This document shows, piece after piece, positions 1-7,578 of a stretch of 23,503 nucleotides of DNA; position 1 is the stretch's first letter, and each line of letters opens with the position of its first letter. The notes beneath the pieces were generated by a model, which had not been told where the DNA came from, did no database searches, and saw nothing but the letters and a program-made list of their open reading frames with translations. The translations under genes were made by a program, and so were the position numbers. This DNA is from Chloroflexota bacterium (GTDB lineage Bacteria; Chloroflexota; Limnocylindria; QHBO01), in contig VBJP01000034.1 of the NCBI GenBank assembly GCA_005880165.1, forward strand, positions 1 through 23,503. The letters are read 5' to 3'.

Positions 1-21
1 GAGCCGCGCGGTTCGGCGCGG

Positions 22-177
22 TCAGGCGGCGTCGTAGAGGAGGCCGAAGGTCGCCACGGGATCCGGCGCGAATTCGGTCCGGATTCCGCATTCCGAGCAA
101 ACGAGTTCGTCGGCGGTCTCGTCGACCTCGAAGGCGATCTCGTCCTGGCACCAGGGGCAATCGAGCTGAATAGTCAT
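22..177 (-). CDS. Small zinc-ribbon protein
   Basis: This 51-residue protein has two CXXC knuckles, CPWC at residues 7-10 and CSEC at 27-30. They are 16 residues apart, as in a rubredoxin-like or zinc-ribbon fold that binds one metal ion. No other domain is present, so it is probably a small metal-binding accessory protein, and its partner cannot be told. I place the start at the ATG at 175-177 because the first knuckle follows six residues later. A longer in-frame start at 270 would run through the divergent regulator's promoter and adds only low-complexity sequence. It is divergent from the ArsR-type gene. A CAGGAT hexamer six bases before the ATG could be a leaderless -10 box. The protein is complete; its function is unknown. 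Confidence 0.7.
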   Translation of the reverse strand: MTIQLDCPWCQDEIAFEVDETADELVCSECGIRTEFAPDPVATFGLLYDAA

Positions 178-254
178 AGCCCGATCCTGCACGTGCCCTG
201 CGACACCTTGCGTGTCACGATCCGGGAGCGAGCGTCGCGCGGGCGGCTGGGGAC

Positions 255-283
255 TTGCGGATTTGCGCAAACCATGAGATCAT
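255..283 (+). promoter_or_regulatory. Promoter of the ArsR-type gene with palindromic operator
   Basis: TTGCGG (255-260) and GATCAT (278-283) are separated by exactly 17 bases and fit a sigma-70-type promoter. The perfect 10-bp palindrome TTTGCGCAAA (262-271) lies inside the spacer. Such a position would let a bound dimeric repressor block RNA polymerase, so autoregulation by the downstream ArsR-type protein is inferred. The start codon at 292 is eight bases after the -10 box, so the transcript would have almost no leader. Confidence 0.55.
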
Positions 284-291
284 ACGGGTCG

Positions 292-588
292 ATGGACGTC
301 GTCACCACAGCCGATGAGGCACTGCGCAATCGCGCGGCAGCGATTGCCAAAGCCCTCTCCGATCCTAAACGCTTGTGCGTGGTGGAGGAGTTGGCGGCCG
401 GCGAACGGTCGGTGAGCGACCTAAGCCGATGCATCGGCTGCCAAGTCCCCAACATGAGCCAGCACCTGGCGGTGCTGCGTGGCGCGGGCATCGTTGCCAG
501 CCGCCGTGAAGGTAGCACCGTCTTTTATCGGCTCACAGAGCGCTCCATCCTGGACGCCTACCGCCTCCTTCAGCAGATGGCCCGTTAG
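292..588 (+). CDS. ArsR/SmtB-family winged-helix transcriptional regulator
   Basis: This 98-residue winged-helix repressor has the family core ALSDPKRL (21-28), recognition-helix region NMSQHLAVLR (54-63) and wing REGSTVFYRL (72-81). ArsR proteins are dimeric repressors released from DNA by metals or thiol oxidation. The classic ELCVCDL metal site is absent (SVSDL instead), but a CIGC pair (Cys47, Cys50) sits just before the recognition helix and Cys29 lies in helix 2. That placement could serve metal or disulfide sensing. The thioredoxin gene begins 41 bases after its stop, so a redox-responsive pair is plausible. I chose ATG 292 over 274 and 193 because it directly follows the promoter and the conserved domain begins soon after. 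Confidence 0.85.
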   Translation: MDVVTTADEALRNRAAAIAKALSDPKRLCVVEELAAGERSVSDLSRCIGCQVPNMSQHLAVLRGAGIVASRREGSTVFYRLTERSILDAYRLLQQMAR

Positions 589-629
589 CCGCGGGCGCAG
601 TACCCAACCGAAAGGATCAAGACACACCG

Positions 630-974
630 ATGTCATCCAACGTTCGCGAAGTGACCGATGCCACCTGGGAGGAGGTCGTCCTCAAGAGCGACAAGCCGGT
701 GGTCGTGGATTTCTGGGCAACGTGGTGCGGGCCGTGTCGCATGGTCGCTCCGGAGATCGACAAGCTCGCGGCGAAGTACGCGGGCAAGGTCGAGGTCGTC
801 AAGCTCGATGTCGACGCCAACCCCCACACCGCGATGCACTACGGAATCATGAGCATCCCGACCGTCGCGATGTTCGCCCCAGGCCAGGCGCCCCGCGCCG
901 CGGTCGGCTTCCGTCCCCTCGACCAGCTCGAGGTCGCATTCGGCCTGGAGAGCCTGGCAGCTCCCTCGGCCTGA
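630..974 (+). CDS. trxA: Thioredoxin
   Basis: This is a complete 114-residue thioredoxin with the canonical active site WCGPC (Cys33, Cys36), the preceding VVDFWA strand, and the SIPTV cis-proline loop. It is a cytoplasmic dithiol reductase for protein disulfides and has no signal peptide. The gene follows the ArsR-type regulator by 41 bases with no terminator between them, so the two are probably co-transcribed. An AAAGGA stretch lies about 14 bases before the ATG, a rather distant ribosome-binding site. A strong hairpin follows the stop codon. Confidence 0.95.
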   Translation: MSSNVREVTDATWEEVVLKSDKPVVVDFWATWCGPCRMVAPEIDKLAAKYAGKVEVVKLDVDANPHTAMHYGIMSIPTVAMFAPGQAPRAAVGFRPLDQLEVAFGLESLAAPSA

Positions 975-988
975 CCCGCTTCTGACCC

Positions 989-1021
989 AAGGCGCTCGTC
1001 CCCGCCCGGGACGAGCGCCTT
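989..1021 (+). terminator. Terminator after trxA
   Basis: A perfect 13-bp stem (989-1001 with 1009-1021) closes a 7-base loop. A short T-containing stretch follows. It ends 13 bases before the -10 box of the metalloprotease gene, so it separates the two transcripts. Confidence 0.8.
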
Positions 1022-1033
1022 CCACGTTTCGGG

Positions 1034-1039
1034 CATACT
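1034..1039 (+). promoter_or_regulatory. -10 box of metalloprotease gene, leaderless type
   Basis: CATACT lies six bases before ATG 1046. Transcription would begin at or next to the start codon. No clear -35 hexamer is visible, since the expected position falls in the terminator stem. Confidence 0.5.
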
Positions 1040-1045
1040 CCCGCG

Positions 1046-3094
1046 ATGTTCGGCTCCGTTGCCCGGCCGCTCCTGGCGGTAGCCGTCGCGACGCTGATCG
1101 GGGGGATCGCCCTCCTCGCTCCGCCCGTCGCTCGCGCCGCACCCAGCGGCCTTCAGATCGTGACCCAGACCCGCTACGTTGCCCTCCCGATCGAGAAGCG
1201 GATCCATGTCACGGTCCAGGCGAGAGCCACGAACGTGACTCCGGATCCGCCGACAGGGCGCTACTACTACTCGGCGGCTCGCTTCGCCGTCCAGCCGGCA
1301 ATCCGCAACCTGACCGCATCCTCGGATGCCGCGACGCTGGTTGCGCGCATCGTCTCGAGCTCCAAGGAGTTCACGACGGTCGAGGTCGCCTTCGGACGGA
1401 GCCTCTTCCATGGAGCGACCTACCCGTTCACGTTCGACTTCGACATCATGGATCCGGGTGGCGTGCCGCAGCGTGACGTGCGGGTCGCCCCGAGCCTCGT
1501 CGCCTTTCCCGTCTGGGCTTTCGGCAGCCGCGAAACGGCCGGCAGCTCGGTCTCGGTGACGATACCCGCCGGCTACGCCGTAACGATCGAGACCGGGGAC
1601 CTGACGACCGGCCACGGGTCAGACGGCTCGACGATCCTGAGCACCGATGTAATTCCGGACCCCCAGAGCTTCTTTGCTTACATCACCGCCGAGCGACCAG
1701 GCGCCTTTCACCAGACGTCCACGACGATCCGCCTGCCGGAAGGCCCGGTTACCGTCCAGATCCGAGCCTGGGAGGACGATCCCGACTGGGGTGCCCGGAC
1801 CAAGGCGATCGAGTCCAGGGGCCTGCCGGTGCTACGGGACCTGATCGGCCTCGGCTACCAGGTCCGCGGTCAGCTGCGCGTCGAGGAGGCTGCTGGTTCG
1901 CGGCTCGGCGACTACGCCGGGGTCTTCAACACGACGACCGAGACGATCGACGTGCGCTATGACGCGGATGGCTATACGACCCTCCACGAGACCGCCCACA
2001 CCTGGTTCAACGACAACCTCCTCGCCGGCCGGTGGATCGCCGAAGCGTGGGCGGAGTACTACGGCGTCGAGGCAGGCAAGCGCATCGCGACCGATGGCCA
2101 GGCATTCACCCTCACCGCTCAGCTTTTGGCCGCGAAGATCCCGCTCAATGCCTGGGCCGGGATCGGCGAAGAGCCACCCCTCACCGAGGAATACGGGTAC
2201 GCTGCCAGCTACCGGCTGGCCCAGCTCATTGCCGCCCGATCCGGCATCCAGGGATTGCGGCAGGTGTGGCGAGCTGCCGAGGAGAGCGAGGGCTCGTACC
2301 AGCCGACGCACCCCGGCTCCACGACGGAGAAGGGGCTGGCGGCCACTGTCGAAGGCTGGCAGCGATTGCTCGACCTGCTGGAAGAGCGCACAAAGCACGG
2401 CTACACCGACCTCTGGCGGCGGTGGGTCGTGACCGCTGACGAGGCCAGCACCCTCGACGCGCGCGCCACGGCGCGAGCCGACTACGCGCGCACCGTGACT
2501 GCCGCCGGAGACTGGGAGCTGCCGTACCAGGTCCGGTACACCCTGGGCTCCTGGCAGTTCGCGGAGCTGCAGATCGAGCTCGCCGACGCGCGCTCCGTGC
2601 TCGCTGACCGCGATCGAATCGCCGCTGCGGCCGCTCGTCTCAGCCTCCACATCCCAGGCACGCTCAAGGCGGATTTCGAATCCGGGACGACCTTCGACCT
2701 TGCCAAGCGGGATGGCGGAGCGGAACTGAAGGCGCTGACGTCGCTGGGATCGGCCACCGCTGAGCTCGCCCAGCCGATCTCAGCGCTCGAGTCCGTTGGG
2801 CTGCTCTTCGCAGACCCCGCGCACAGGCTGGGGATCGCGCGAGCGGACTTCGAGAAGGGAGACGCCGACTCCGCCATGAGGGATGCACAGGCAGCCAGAG
2901 ACGAGCGAAGCGCCGCAGCCGACGCCGGGCGGATCCGCGTGGGCGTGGTCGGCGGCGGCGCGTTGCTGCTCGACGGCCTGGCAATGGGCGGGTTCGCACT
3001 GCGCCGGCGACGACGCCGGCGAATCCTCGATGCGTACAAGACGGATTCAGAGATCCAGGGTCCGATCTCGGACGCCCCTTCGGGACATGCATAG
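1046..3094 (+). CDS. Membrane-anchored M1/MA-like gluzincin metalloprotease
   Basis: This 682-residue exported protein has an N-terminal signal peptide (about 1-31, ending ARA), a beta-rich N-terminal region, a gluzincin catalytic centre, a helical C-terminal region, one transmembrane segment near 632-650 and a run of arginines that fixes the tail in the cytoplasm. The zinc site is HETAH (314-318) followed by WIAEAWAEYY. Glu333 is the likely third ligand, 14 residues after the second His, against 18 in typical M1 aminopeptidases. The GAMEN aminopeptidase motif is not visible, so an endopeptidase or peptidase-MA-like role is likelier than a standard aminopeptidase. The substrate is unknown. 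The start follows a -10-like box by six bases. Confidence 0.8.
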   Translation: MFGSVARPLLAVAVATLIGGIALLAPPVARAAPSGLQIVTQTRYVALPIEKRIHVTVQARATNVTPDPPTGRYYYSAARFAVQPAIRNLTASSDAATLVARIVSSSKEFTTVEVAFGRSLFHGATYPFTFDFDIMDPGGVPQRDVRVAPSLVAFPVWAFGSRETAGSSVSVTIPAGYAVTIETGDLTTGHGSDGSTILSTDVIPDPQSFFAYITAERPGAFHQTSTTIRLPEGPVTVQIRAWEDDPDWGARTKAIESRGLPVLRDLIGLGYQVRGQLRVEEAAGSRLGDYAGVFNTTTETIDVRYDADGYTTLHETAHTWFNDNLLAGRWIAEAWAEYYGVEAGKRIATDGQAFTLTAQLLAAKIPLNAWAGIGEEPPLTEEYGYAASYRLAQLIAARSGIQGLRQVWRAAEESEGSYQPTHPGSTTEKGLAATVEGWQRLLDLLEERTKHGYTDLWRRWVVTADEASTLDARATARADYARTVTAAGDWELPYQVRYTLGSWQFAELQIELADARSVLADRDRIAAAAARLSLHIPGTLKADFESGTTFDLAKRDGGAELKALTSLGSATAELAQPISALESVGLLFADPAHRLGIARADFEKGDADSAMRDAQAARDERSAAADAGRIRVGVVGGGALLLDGLAMGGFALRRRRRRRILDAYKTDSEIQGPISDAPSGHA

Positions 3095-3122
3095 GGACGC
3101 CGCGACTACGCTGAGGGAGCCG

Positions 3123-4466
3123 ATGACGACCTACCCTCTCGGACGGTCCCTGACCGCGGTCCTCACCGGGACGTTCACCCTCCGGTTCTCCACCGGTCTG
3201 ACCGGGACGATGTTGGGAACCTACCTGGCGCGATTCCAGGACCACGGTGGCCCCCACATTTCGGGCTTGGAGGTCGGCCTGCTCAGCGCGCTCTATTTCG
3301 CGTCCGAGCTCGTCCTCTCCCCACCGTTCGGGGTCCTTTCGGATCGCCTGGGCTCACACCGCGTCATGCAGTGGGGCCCGATCTTCGGCGCGGTGGCGGT
3401 GGTCATGACCGCTGCCAGCACCCACTCGATCGTGCTAGGCGCACTCTCAGGAGGCGCGATCCTGGTGTGGCTGGGGGCGACCCGGCTCCTCGAGGGAGCC
3501 GCGGCCGGGGCCAGCATCCCGTCCATTCTGGGCTACATCGCAGCAGCGAGCTCGGTCGACGAGGGACTGCGCGGCAGGGTCGTATCGCGGTTCGAGGCAG
3601 CAACACTGACCGGCCTGGGCCTCGGCATCGTGGTTGGTCCGGCCCTCTTCGGTGCCATCGGTCCCGCGGCGTTCCTGCTCAACGCCGTCGTCTACGGCGG
3701 CTCGTTCGCGATCTACCGATGGGGGGTGTCCGAGCTCCCGGCGGAGGCACGCATTCGCAGCAGCGAGGCGCGACAACACTTCAGCCTAAGGGCCTACCTC
3801 CAACTCCTGAAGAGCAGCGCCGTCTGGCTGCTGGCACCCACCTGGATCGCGCTCAACGCGGTGATCGGCTCATGGACCAGCCAGTCGGTCTTCCAGCTCG
3901 TCCAGCGCTCCAGGGTTCCGCGCTTCCCGACCCAAGTGCTTTCGGGCGGGGTAGAGCCGGTCGCCATCTCGATCGGCGCGGGCGTTGGGCTGCTCGTCTT
4001 CCTGGGCGGGCTCGTGTTCTGGGGCAACCGCTTCAAGCGCTTTCGACGCACCACCATCATCGCCTTCGGGATCGCAGGCGGCTTCGCCATGCTGCTCGGC
4101 GTCGCGGGCATCAACCACAGCCAGGGCCTCGGGTGGCCCATCGTCGGGGCGCTGGTGCTCGTGCTGTTGAGCGGCCTCTTCGTGCTCGCTGGAGCCACCC
4201 CGGCCGCACTCGGGCTGCTCGCGGACATGACCGAGGCGCACCCCGAGGACCGCGGGGCGATGATGGGGCTGTACTCCGTCTTCCTGGGCGTGGGCCAGAT
4301 CCTCGGCAGCCTGATGGCGGGCTTCGCGGCCGACCGGCTCGGCTTCGACGGGCTGATCGTGGTCGGCGTCATCCTGCTCGCCGTGGCGGTCATCCCGCTC
4401 GGGCGGCTTCGAGCCTCGGAGCACATCTTCGACGATCACGCGCGAGCGCGCCGCGACCGGGGGTGA
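3123..4466 (+). CDS. Major facilitator superfamily transporter
   Basis: This 447-residue, strongly hydrophobic polytopic membrane protein has roughly twelve membrane segments. The loop FGVLSDRLGSHR after the second segment matches MFS motif A, and a weaker copy, AADRLGF, occurs in the C-terminal half. It is probably a secondary efflux or uptake carrier with unknown substrate. A polar loop near the middle is rich in Arg and Ser. ATG 3123 is preceded by GAGGGAG and by TACGCT ten bases upstream. An in-frame ATG at 3087 would overlap the protease gene by eight bases and is the alternative start. The gene follows the protease by 28 bases and may be co-transcribed with it. Confidence 0.88.
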   Translation: MTTYPLGRSLTAVLTGTFTLRFSTGLTGTMLGTYLARFQDHGGPHISGLEVGLLSALYFASELVLSPPFGVLSDRLGSHRVMQWGPIFGAVAVVMTAASTHSIVLGALSGGAILVWLGATRLLEGAAAGASIPSILGYIAAASSVDEGLRGRVVSRFEAATLTGLGLGIVVGPALFGAIGPAAFLLNAVVYGGSFAIYRWGVSELPAEARIRSSEARQHFSLRAYLQLLKSSAVWLLAPTWIALNAVIGSWTSQSVFQLVQRSRVPRFPTQVLSGGVEPVAISIGAGVGLLVFLGGLVFWGNRFKRFRRTTIIAFGIAGGFAMLLGVAGINHSQGLGWPIVGALVLVLLSGLFVLAGATPAALGLLADMTEAHPEDRGAMMGLYSVFLGVGQILGSLMAGFAADRLGFDGLIVVGVILLAVAVIPLGRLRASEHIFDDHARARRDRG

Positions 4467-4523
4467 CGCTCGCCTGAGGCTCGGGCGACAGTGGCGCGGG
4501 GGATCCGCCTCATCGGCTCCGGC

Positions 4524-4529
4524 TATCCT
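4524..4529 (+). promoter_or_regulatory. -10 box of proS, short-leader type
   Basis: TATCCT lies ten bases before ATG 4540, leaving a leader of only a few bases. No ribosome-binding site is visible between them. Confidence 0.45.
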
Positions 4530-4539
4530 TCGCAGACCC

Positions 4540-6243
4540 ATGCGTCTGTCGAAGCTCTTCTTTGCCAGCCTGCGCGACGATCCTGCGGACGCCGAGATGG
4601 CATCACATCGGCTCCTGATCCGCGCGGGATACGTACGCCAGATCGGCTCGGGGATCTACTCGCTGCTCCCCCTCGGATGGCGGGTGACGCACCGGGTTGA
4701 GCAGGTGATCCGGGAGGAGATGGACCGCATTGGTGCACAGGAGATGGAGATGCCGGTGGTGCAGCCGGCGGACCTGTGGCGCGAGAGCGGCCGGTACCAG
4801 AAGATCGGCCCGGAACTGCTCCGCTTCAAGGACCGCACCGGGCGCGACATGGTGCTGGCCATGACCCACGAGGAGGTGGTCGCAAGCCTGCTGCACGACC
4901 TGGTGAGCAGCTACCGCCAGCTCCCATTGCTCATCTACCACCTCCAGACCAAGTTCCGCGACGAGCCGCGGAGCCGCGGTGGACTGATCCGGGTTCGCGA
5001 GTTCGTCATGAAAGACAGCTACAGCTGTGATCTCGACGCGGCTGGCCTCGACCACAGCTACCAGCTCCATTACGAGGCCTACACGCGCATCTTCGATCGA
5101 CTGGGGCTCGACGCGGTCGTTGTCGGCGCCGATGTCGGCATCATGGGCGGCAGCCTCGCCCACGAGTTCATGGTGCTCAACGAGTGGGGCGAGGACACGC
5201 TGGTGCTCTGTGAGCGCGGCGACTACGCGGCCAACCAGCAGATCGCCCAGGTCGGCAAGCCGGAGCCGCCGGCCGAGGAGCCGAGGGCGACCGAGGAGGT
5301 GGCAACCCCGGGCGCGGCCACGATTGCGGACCTGGCTCGCTTCCTCGAGATCGGCGCGGACCGGACCGCAAAGGCGACCTTCTTCGTGACCGGCGACGGA
5401 CGGCTGCTGACCGTGATCACGCGGGGCGACTACGAGGTGAACGAGACCAAGCTCGCCAACGCGGTGAAGGCCTACTCCCTGCGGCCTGCCCAGGGGGAGG
5501 AGATCCGCGCAGCGGGGATGGTGCCTGGCTATGCCTCGCCAATCGGTGCCCATGACACGATGGTGATCGTCGACGACCTGGTCGCTCGCTCACCGAACCT
5601 GGTCGCGGGCGCCAATCGCGAAGGGTTCCACCTGCGCAACGTGAACGTCGGGCGCGACTTCACCGCGGACGTGGTGACCGATGTCGTGAACGCTCGAAAC
5701 GGTGACCCCTGTCCGAAATGCGGCGCCGCGGTCGCACTCCGCAACGGCATCGAAGTCGGGAACATCTTCAAGCTGGGGACCGACTTCAGCATCCCGATGG
5801 GCGCCACCTACCTCGGCGAGGACGGCGAGCGGCACCCGATCGTGATGGGCAGCTACGGGATCGGGGTGGGACGCAACGTGGCGTGCATCGTCGAGGCTCA
5901 CCACGACGAGAAGGGCATCGTGTGGCCTACCGAGGTCGCGCCGTATCCGGCCCACCTTGTCACGATTGCGGCAGGCAAGGAGCCGCGCGTCGCGGACGAG
6001 GCGGATGGCCTCTACACGCGCCTCGCCGATGCCGGGGTGGAGGTGCTCTACGACGACCGCGACGAGTCGCCGGGGGTCAAGTTCACCGACGCCGAGCTTC
6101 TGGGCATGCCGTTGATCGCCACCGTTTCGCCGCGCTCGCTGGCAGCTGGCGGCGTGGAGGTGACCGTCCGGGCGACCGGTGAGCGGTCGGTGAAGCCGAT
6201 CGCGGAGCTCGAGGCACAGCTCACGACCCCAGCCGCGAGCTGA
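4540..6243 (+). CDS. proS: Prolyl-tRNA synthetase, bacterial type
   Basis: This complete 567-residue class II aminoacyl-tRNA synthetase charges tRNA-Pro in the cytoplasm. Motif 2 is visible in QTKFRDEPRSRGGLIRVREF and motif 3 in GSYGIGVGRNVACIVE. MTHEEVV is the usual segment before motif 2. The long insert between motifs 2 and 3 is the YbaK-like editing domain, which marks the bacterial form, and the C-terminal anticodon-binding domain is present. A CPKCG segment precedes GNIFKLGTDFS, as is common in this family. The gene stands alone between the MFS gene and a convergent oxidoreductase. No T-box or other leader is seen upstream. Confidence 0.97.
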   Translation: MRLSKLFFASLRDDPADAEMASHRLLIRAGYVRQIGSGIYSLLPLGWRVTHRVEQVIREEMDRIGAQEMEMPVVQPADLWRESGRYQKIGPELLRFKDRTGRDMVLAMTHEEVVASLLHDLVSSYRQLPLLIYHLQTKFRDEPRSRGGLIRVREFVMKDSYSCDLDAAGLDHSYQLHYEAYTRIFDRLGLDAVVVGADVGIMGGSLAHEFMVLNEWGEDTLVLCERGDYAANQQIAQVGKPEPPAEEPRATEEVATPGAATIADLARFLEIGADRTAKATFFVTGDGRLLTVITRGDYEVNETKLANAVKAYSLRPAQGEEIRAAGMVPGYASPIGAHDTMVIVDDLVARSPNLVAGANREGFHLRNVNVGRDFTADVVTDVVNARNGDPCPKCGAAVALRNGIEVGNIFKLGTDFSIPMGATYLGEDGERHPIVMGSYGIGVGRNVACIVEAHHDEKGIVWPTEVAPYPAHLVTIAAGKEPRVADEADGLYTRLADAGVEVLYDDRDESPGVKFTDAELLGMPLIATVSPRSLAAGGVEVTVRATGERSVKPIAELEAQLTTPAAS

Positions 6244-6276
6244 CCTCGGCACCTCCCTGCGCTGGCCAATCGGGCT

Positions 6277-6302
6277 GGCGGTATGGGGTGTTGGGCCGCC
6301 AA
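6277..6302. terminator. Possible weak terminator between convergent genes
   Basis: TGGCGG and CCGCCA form a 6-bp stem around a G-rich 14-base loop between the convergent proS and LLM genes. There is no T-tract, so this is a weak candidate. Confidence 0.25.
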
Positions 6303-6319
6303 CTCCTGCGACGTGATGT

Positions 6320-7198
6320 CTAGAGCTCGCGGAGCTGGGGGAGGATCTCCGCGCCGATCCGCTCGAGCGGCGCCAGGTGCGCGATGCCCCGGACGCTGGC
6401 GATGACGTGCTGGGCGCCCGCCTCACCGAGCTGCCCGAACCAGTCGACGACCTGCGCGGGCGAGTCGCGCTCCAGGTCGATCCCCTGCAGCGTGCTGCGC
6501 TCGATCTCGTCGTAGGGCCGGCCAAGCCGGTCGCAGTGCTCGCGCAGGACCGCGTACTTGTGGCGAATGCGGTCGGGGCCGCCGAAGACGTTGGTCGCAT
6601 CCGCGTACTGCGCGACGAGCCGCAGGGTCTTCTGCTCGCCGCCGCCGCCGATCATGATCGGCACCCGGGGCCGCGAGATGGCCTGCGGTGAGTTGAGGAG
6701 CCGCGTGGCGGTGAACTGCTTCCCTTCGTGGCGCCCTTCGCTGCCGCGGCCGCCGCTCCACATCTCATTGGCCATCTGTAGTGTCTCCTCGAGCATCTCG
6801 AAGCGTTCGCGGAGCGGCGGGAACGGCCAGCCCAGTGCGCGCGACTCCTCCTCGTTCCAGGCGGCGCCGATGCCGAACCAGGCACGACCTTCCGACAGCA
6901 CGTCGAGCGTGGTGGTTGCCTTGATCCAGAGGCCCGGGTTGCGGTAGTGGATGCCCCCGACCATCAGGCCGAGGCGCGCGCGCGTCGAATGCGCGGCCAT
7001 GAAGCCGAGCGCGGTCATGCCCTCCAGCATCGGCGCCTCCGGAGGCCCGCCGCCCCGAATCTGGAAGAAGTGGTCCATGACCCAGATCGAGTCGAGTCCC
7101 ACGCGGTCGGCCGTCTCGACGATGCGCCCCAGGGTTGGACCGATGGCGGCGGCGCCCCCTGGCCAGTTGAAGGCGTTGATCTGCAGTCCCAGCTTCAC
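6320..7198 (-). CDS. LLM-class F420-dependent oxidoreductase
   Basis: This 292-residue protein has the luciferase-like TIM-barrel fold. The N-terminal LGLQINAFNWPGG, the WVMDHFFQI segment near residue 40, the LGLMVGGIHYRNPG strand-turn and PIMIGGGGEQKTLRLVAQYAD are typical of F420-dependent members. Such enzymes transfer hydride between deazaflavin F420H2 and an organic substrate, which is not predictable here. The start is GTG (7196-7198) and overlaps the stop of the upstream DUF427 gene in the sequence GTGA, so the two are translationally coupled. FMN use cannot be excluded. The 3' end faces proS. Confidence 0.88.
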   Translation of the reverse strand: MKLGLQINAFNWPGGAAAIGPTLGRIVETADRVGLDSIWVMDHFFQIRGGGPPEAPMLEGMTALGFMAAHSTRARLGLMVGGIHYRNPGLWIKATTTLDVLSEGRAWFGIGAAWNEEESRALGWPFPPLRERFEMLEETLQMANEMWSGGRGSEGRHEGKQFTATRLLNSPQAISRPRVPIMIGGGGEQKTLRLVAQYADATNVFGGPDRIRHKYAVLREHCDRLGRPYDEIERSTLQGIDLERDSPAQVVDWFGQLGEAGAQHVIASVRGIAHLAPLERIGAEILPQLREL

Positions 7199-7494
7199 GG
7201 GGTCGGCCGATCCACCTCGACCCCGTTCCAGAAGGCCACGAATCCCTCCACGTGCCGGGCGGCGGGGAGCGCCTGCGGGTAGTACCAGGCGGCATCCCGG
7301 TTGACGGCCCCGTTCACGACCACGTCGTAGTAGCTGGCGGTGCCCTTCCAGCCGCAGACCGTGTGGGTTTGCGAGGCCCGCAGGAACTCGTCCTTCACCG
7401 CCTCAGGCGGGAAATAGACGTTGCCCTCGACGATCTCGACCGCGTCGTCAGCGGCCTCGGCGATGACCGTGCCGTTCCAGGAAGCGCGTGGCAT
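7195..7494 (-). CDS. DUF427 domain protein
   Basis: This 99-residue protein matches the DUF427 family by its segments VEIVEGNVYFPPEAV, TVCGWKGTASYYDV, AAWYYPQAL and FVAFWNGVEV. The family is small, cytoplasmic and of unknown biochemical function, often found near oxidoreductases. I chose ATG 7492-7494 because a GAGGA ribosome-binding site lies six bases upstream and the domain starts at once; a longer reading frame from 7542 adds only atypical sequence. It is the first gene of a two-gene unit with the LLM oxidoreductase, overlapping it by four bases. A CATACT box at 7535-7530 may be its -10 element. Confidence 0.85.
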   Translation of the reverse strand: MPRASWNGTVIAEAADDAVEIVEGNVYFPPEAVKDEFLRASQTHTVCGWKGTASYYDVVVNGAVNRDAAWYYPQALPAARHVEGFVAFWNGVEVDRPTP

Positions 7495-7542
7495 GCAGGT
7501 CCTCAGGGGGCTTGGTGGTTGCGACCGCAAGTATGCCCGCAT

Positions 7543-7571
7543 GGCTGACGGGCCGCTGTCAGGCCTATGAT
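7543..7571 (+). promoter_or_regulatory. SDR promoter with inverted repeat
   Basis: TATGAT (7566-7571) lies seven bases before ATG 7579, with a candidate -35 CTGACG (7545-7550) at a short 15-base spacing. An imperfect inverted repeat, GGCTGAC and GTCAGGCC (7543-7565), covers the -35 and spacer and could be an operator. Confidence 0.4.
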
Positions 7572-7578
7572 CGCGCCG

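Noticed and set aside
3000..3022. Short GC-rich repeat coding for consecutive arginines
   Set aside because: It encodes the cytoplasmic anchor after the transmembrane helix of the metalloprotease and is explained as positive-inside residues.
5590..6600. A 336-codon antisense frame spanning the end of proS and part of the LLM gene
   Set aside because: It overlaps two well-supported genes in other frames and has a low-complexity Ser/Arg/Thr composition without motifs.
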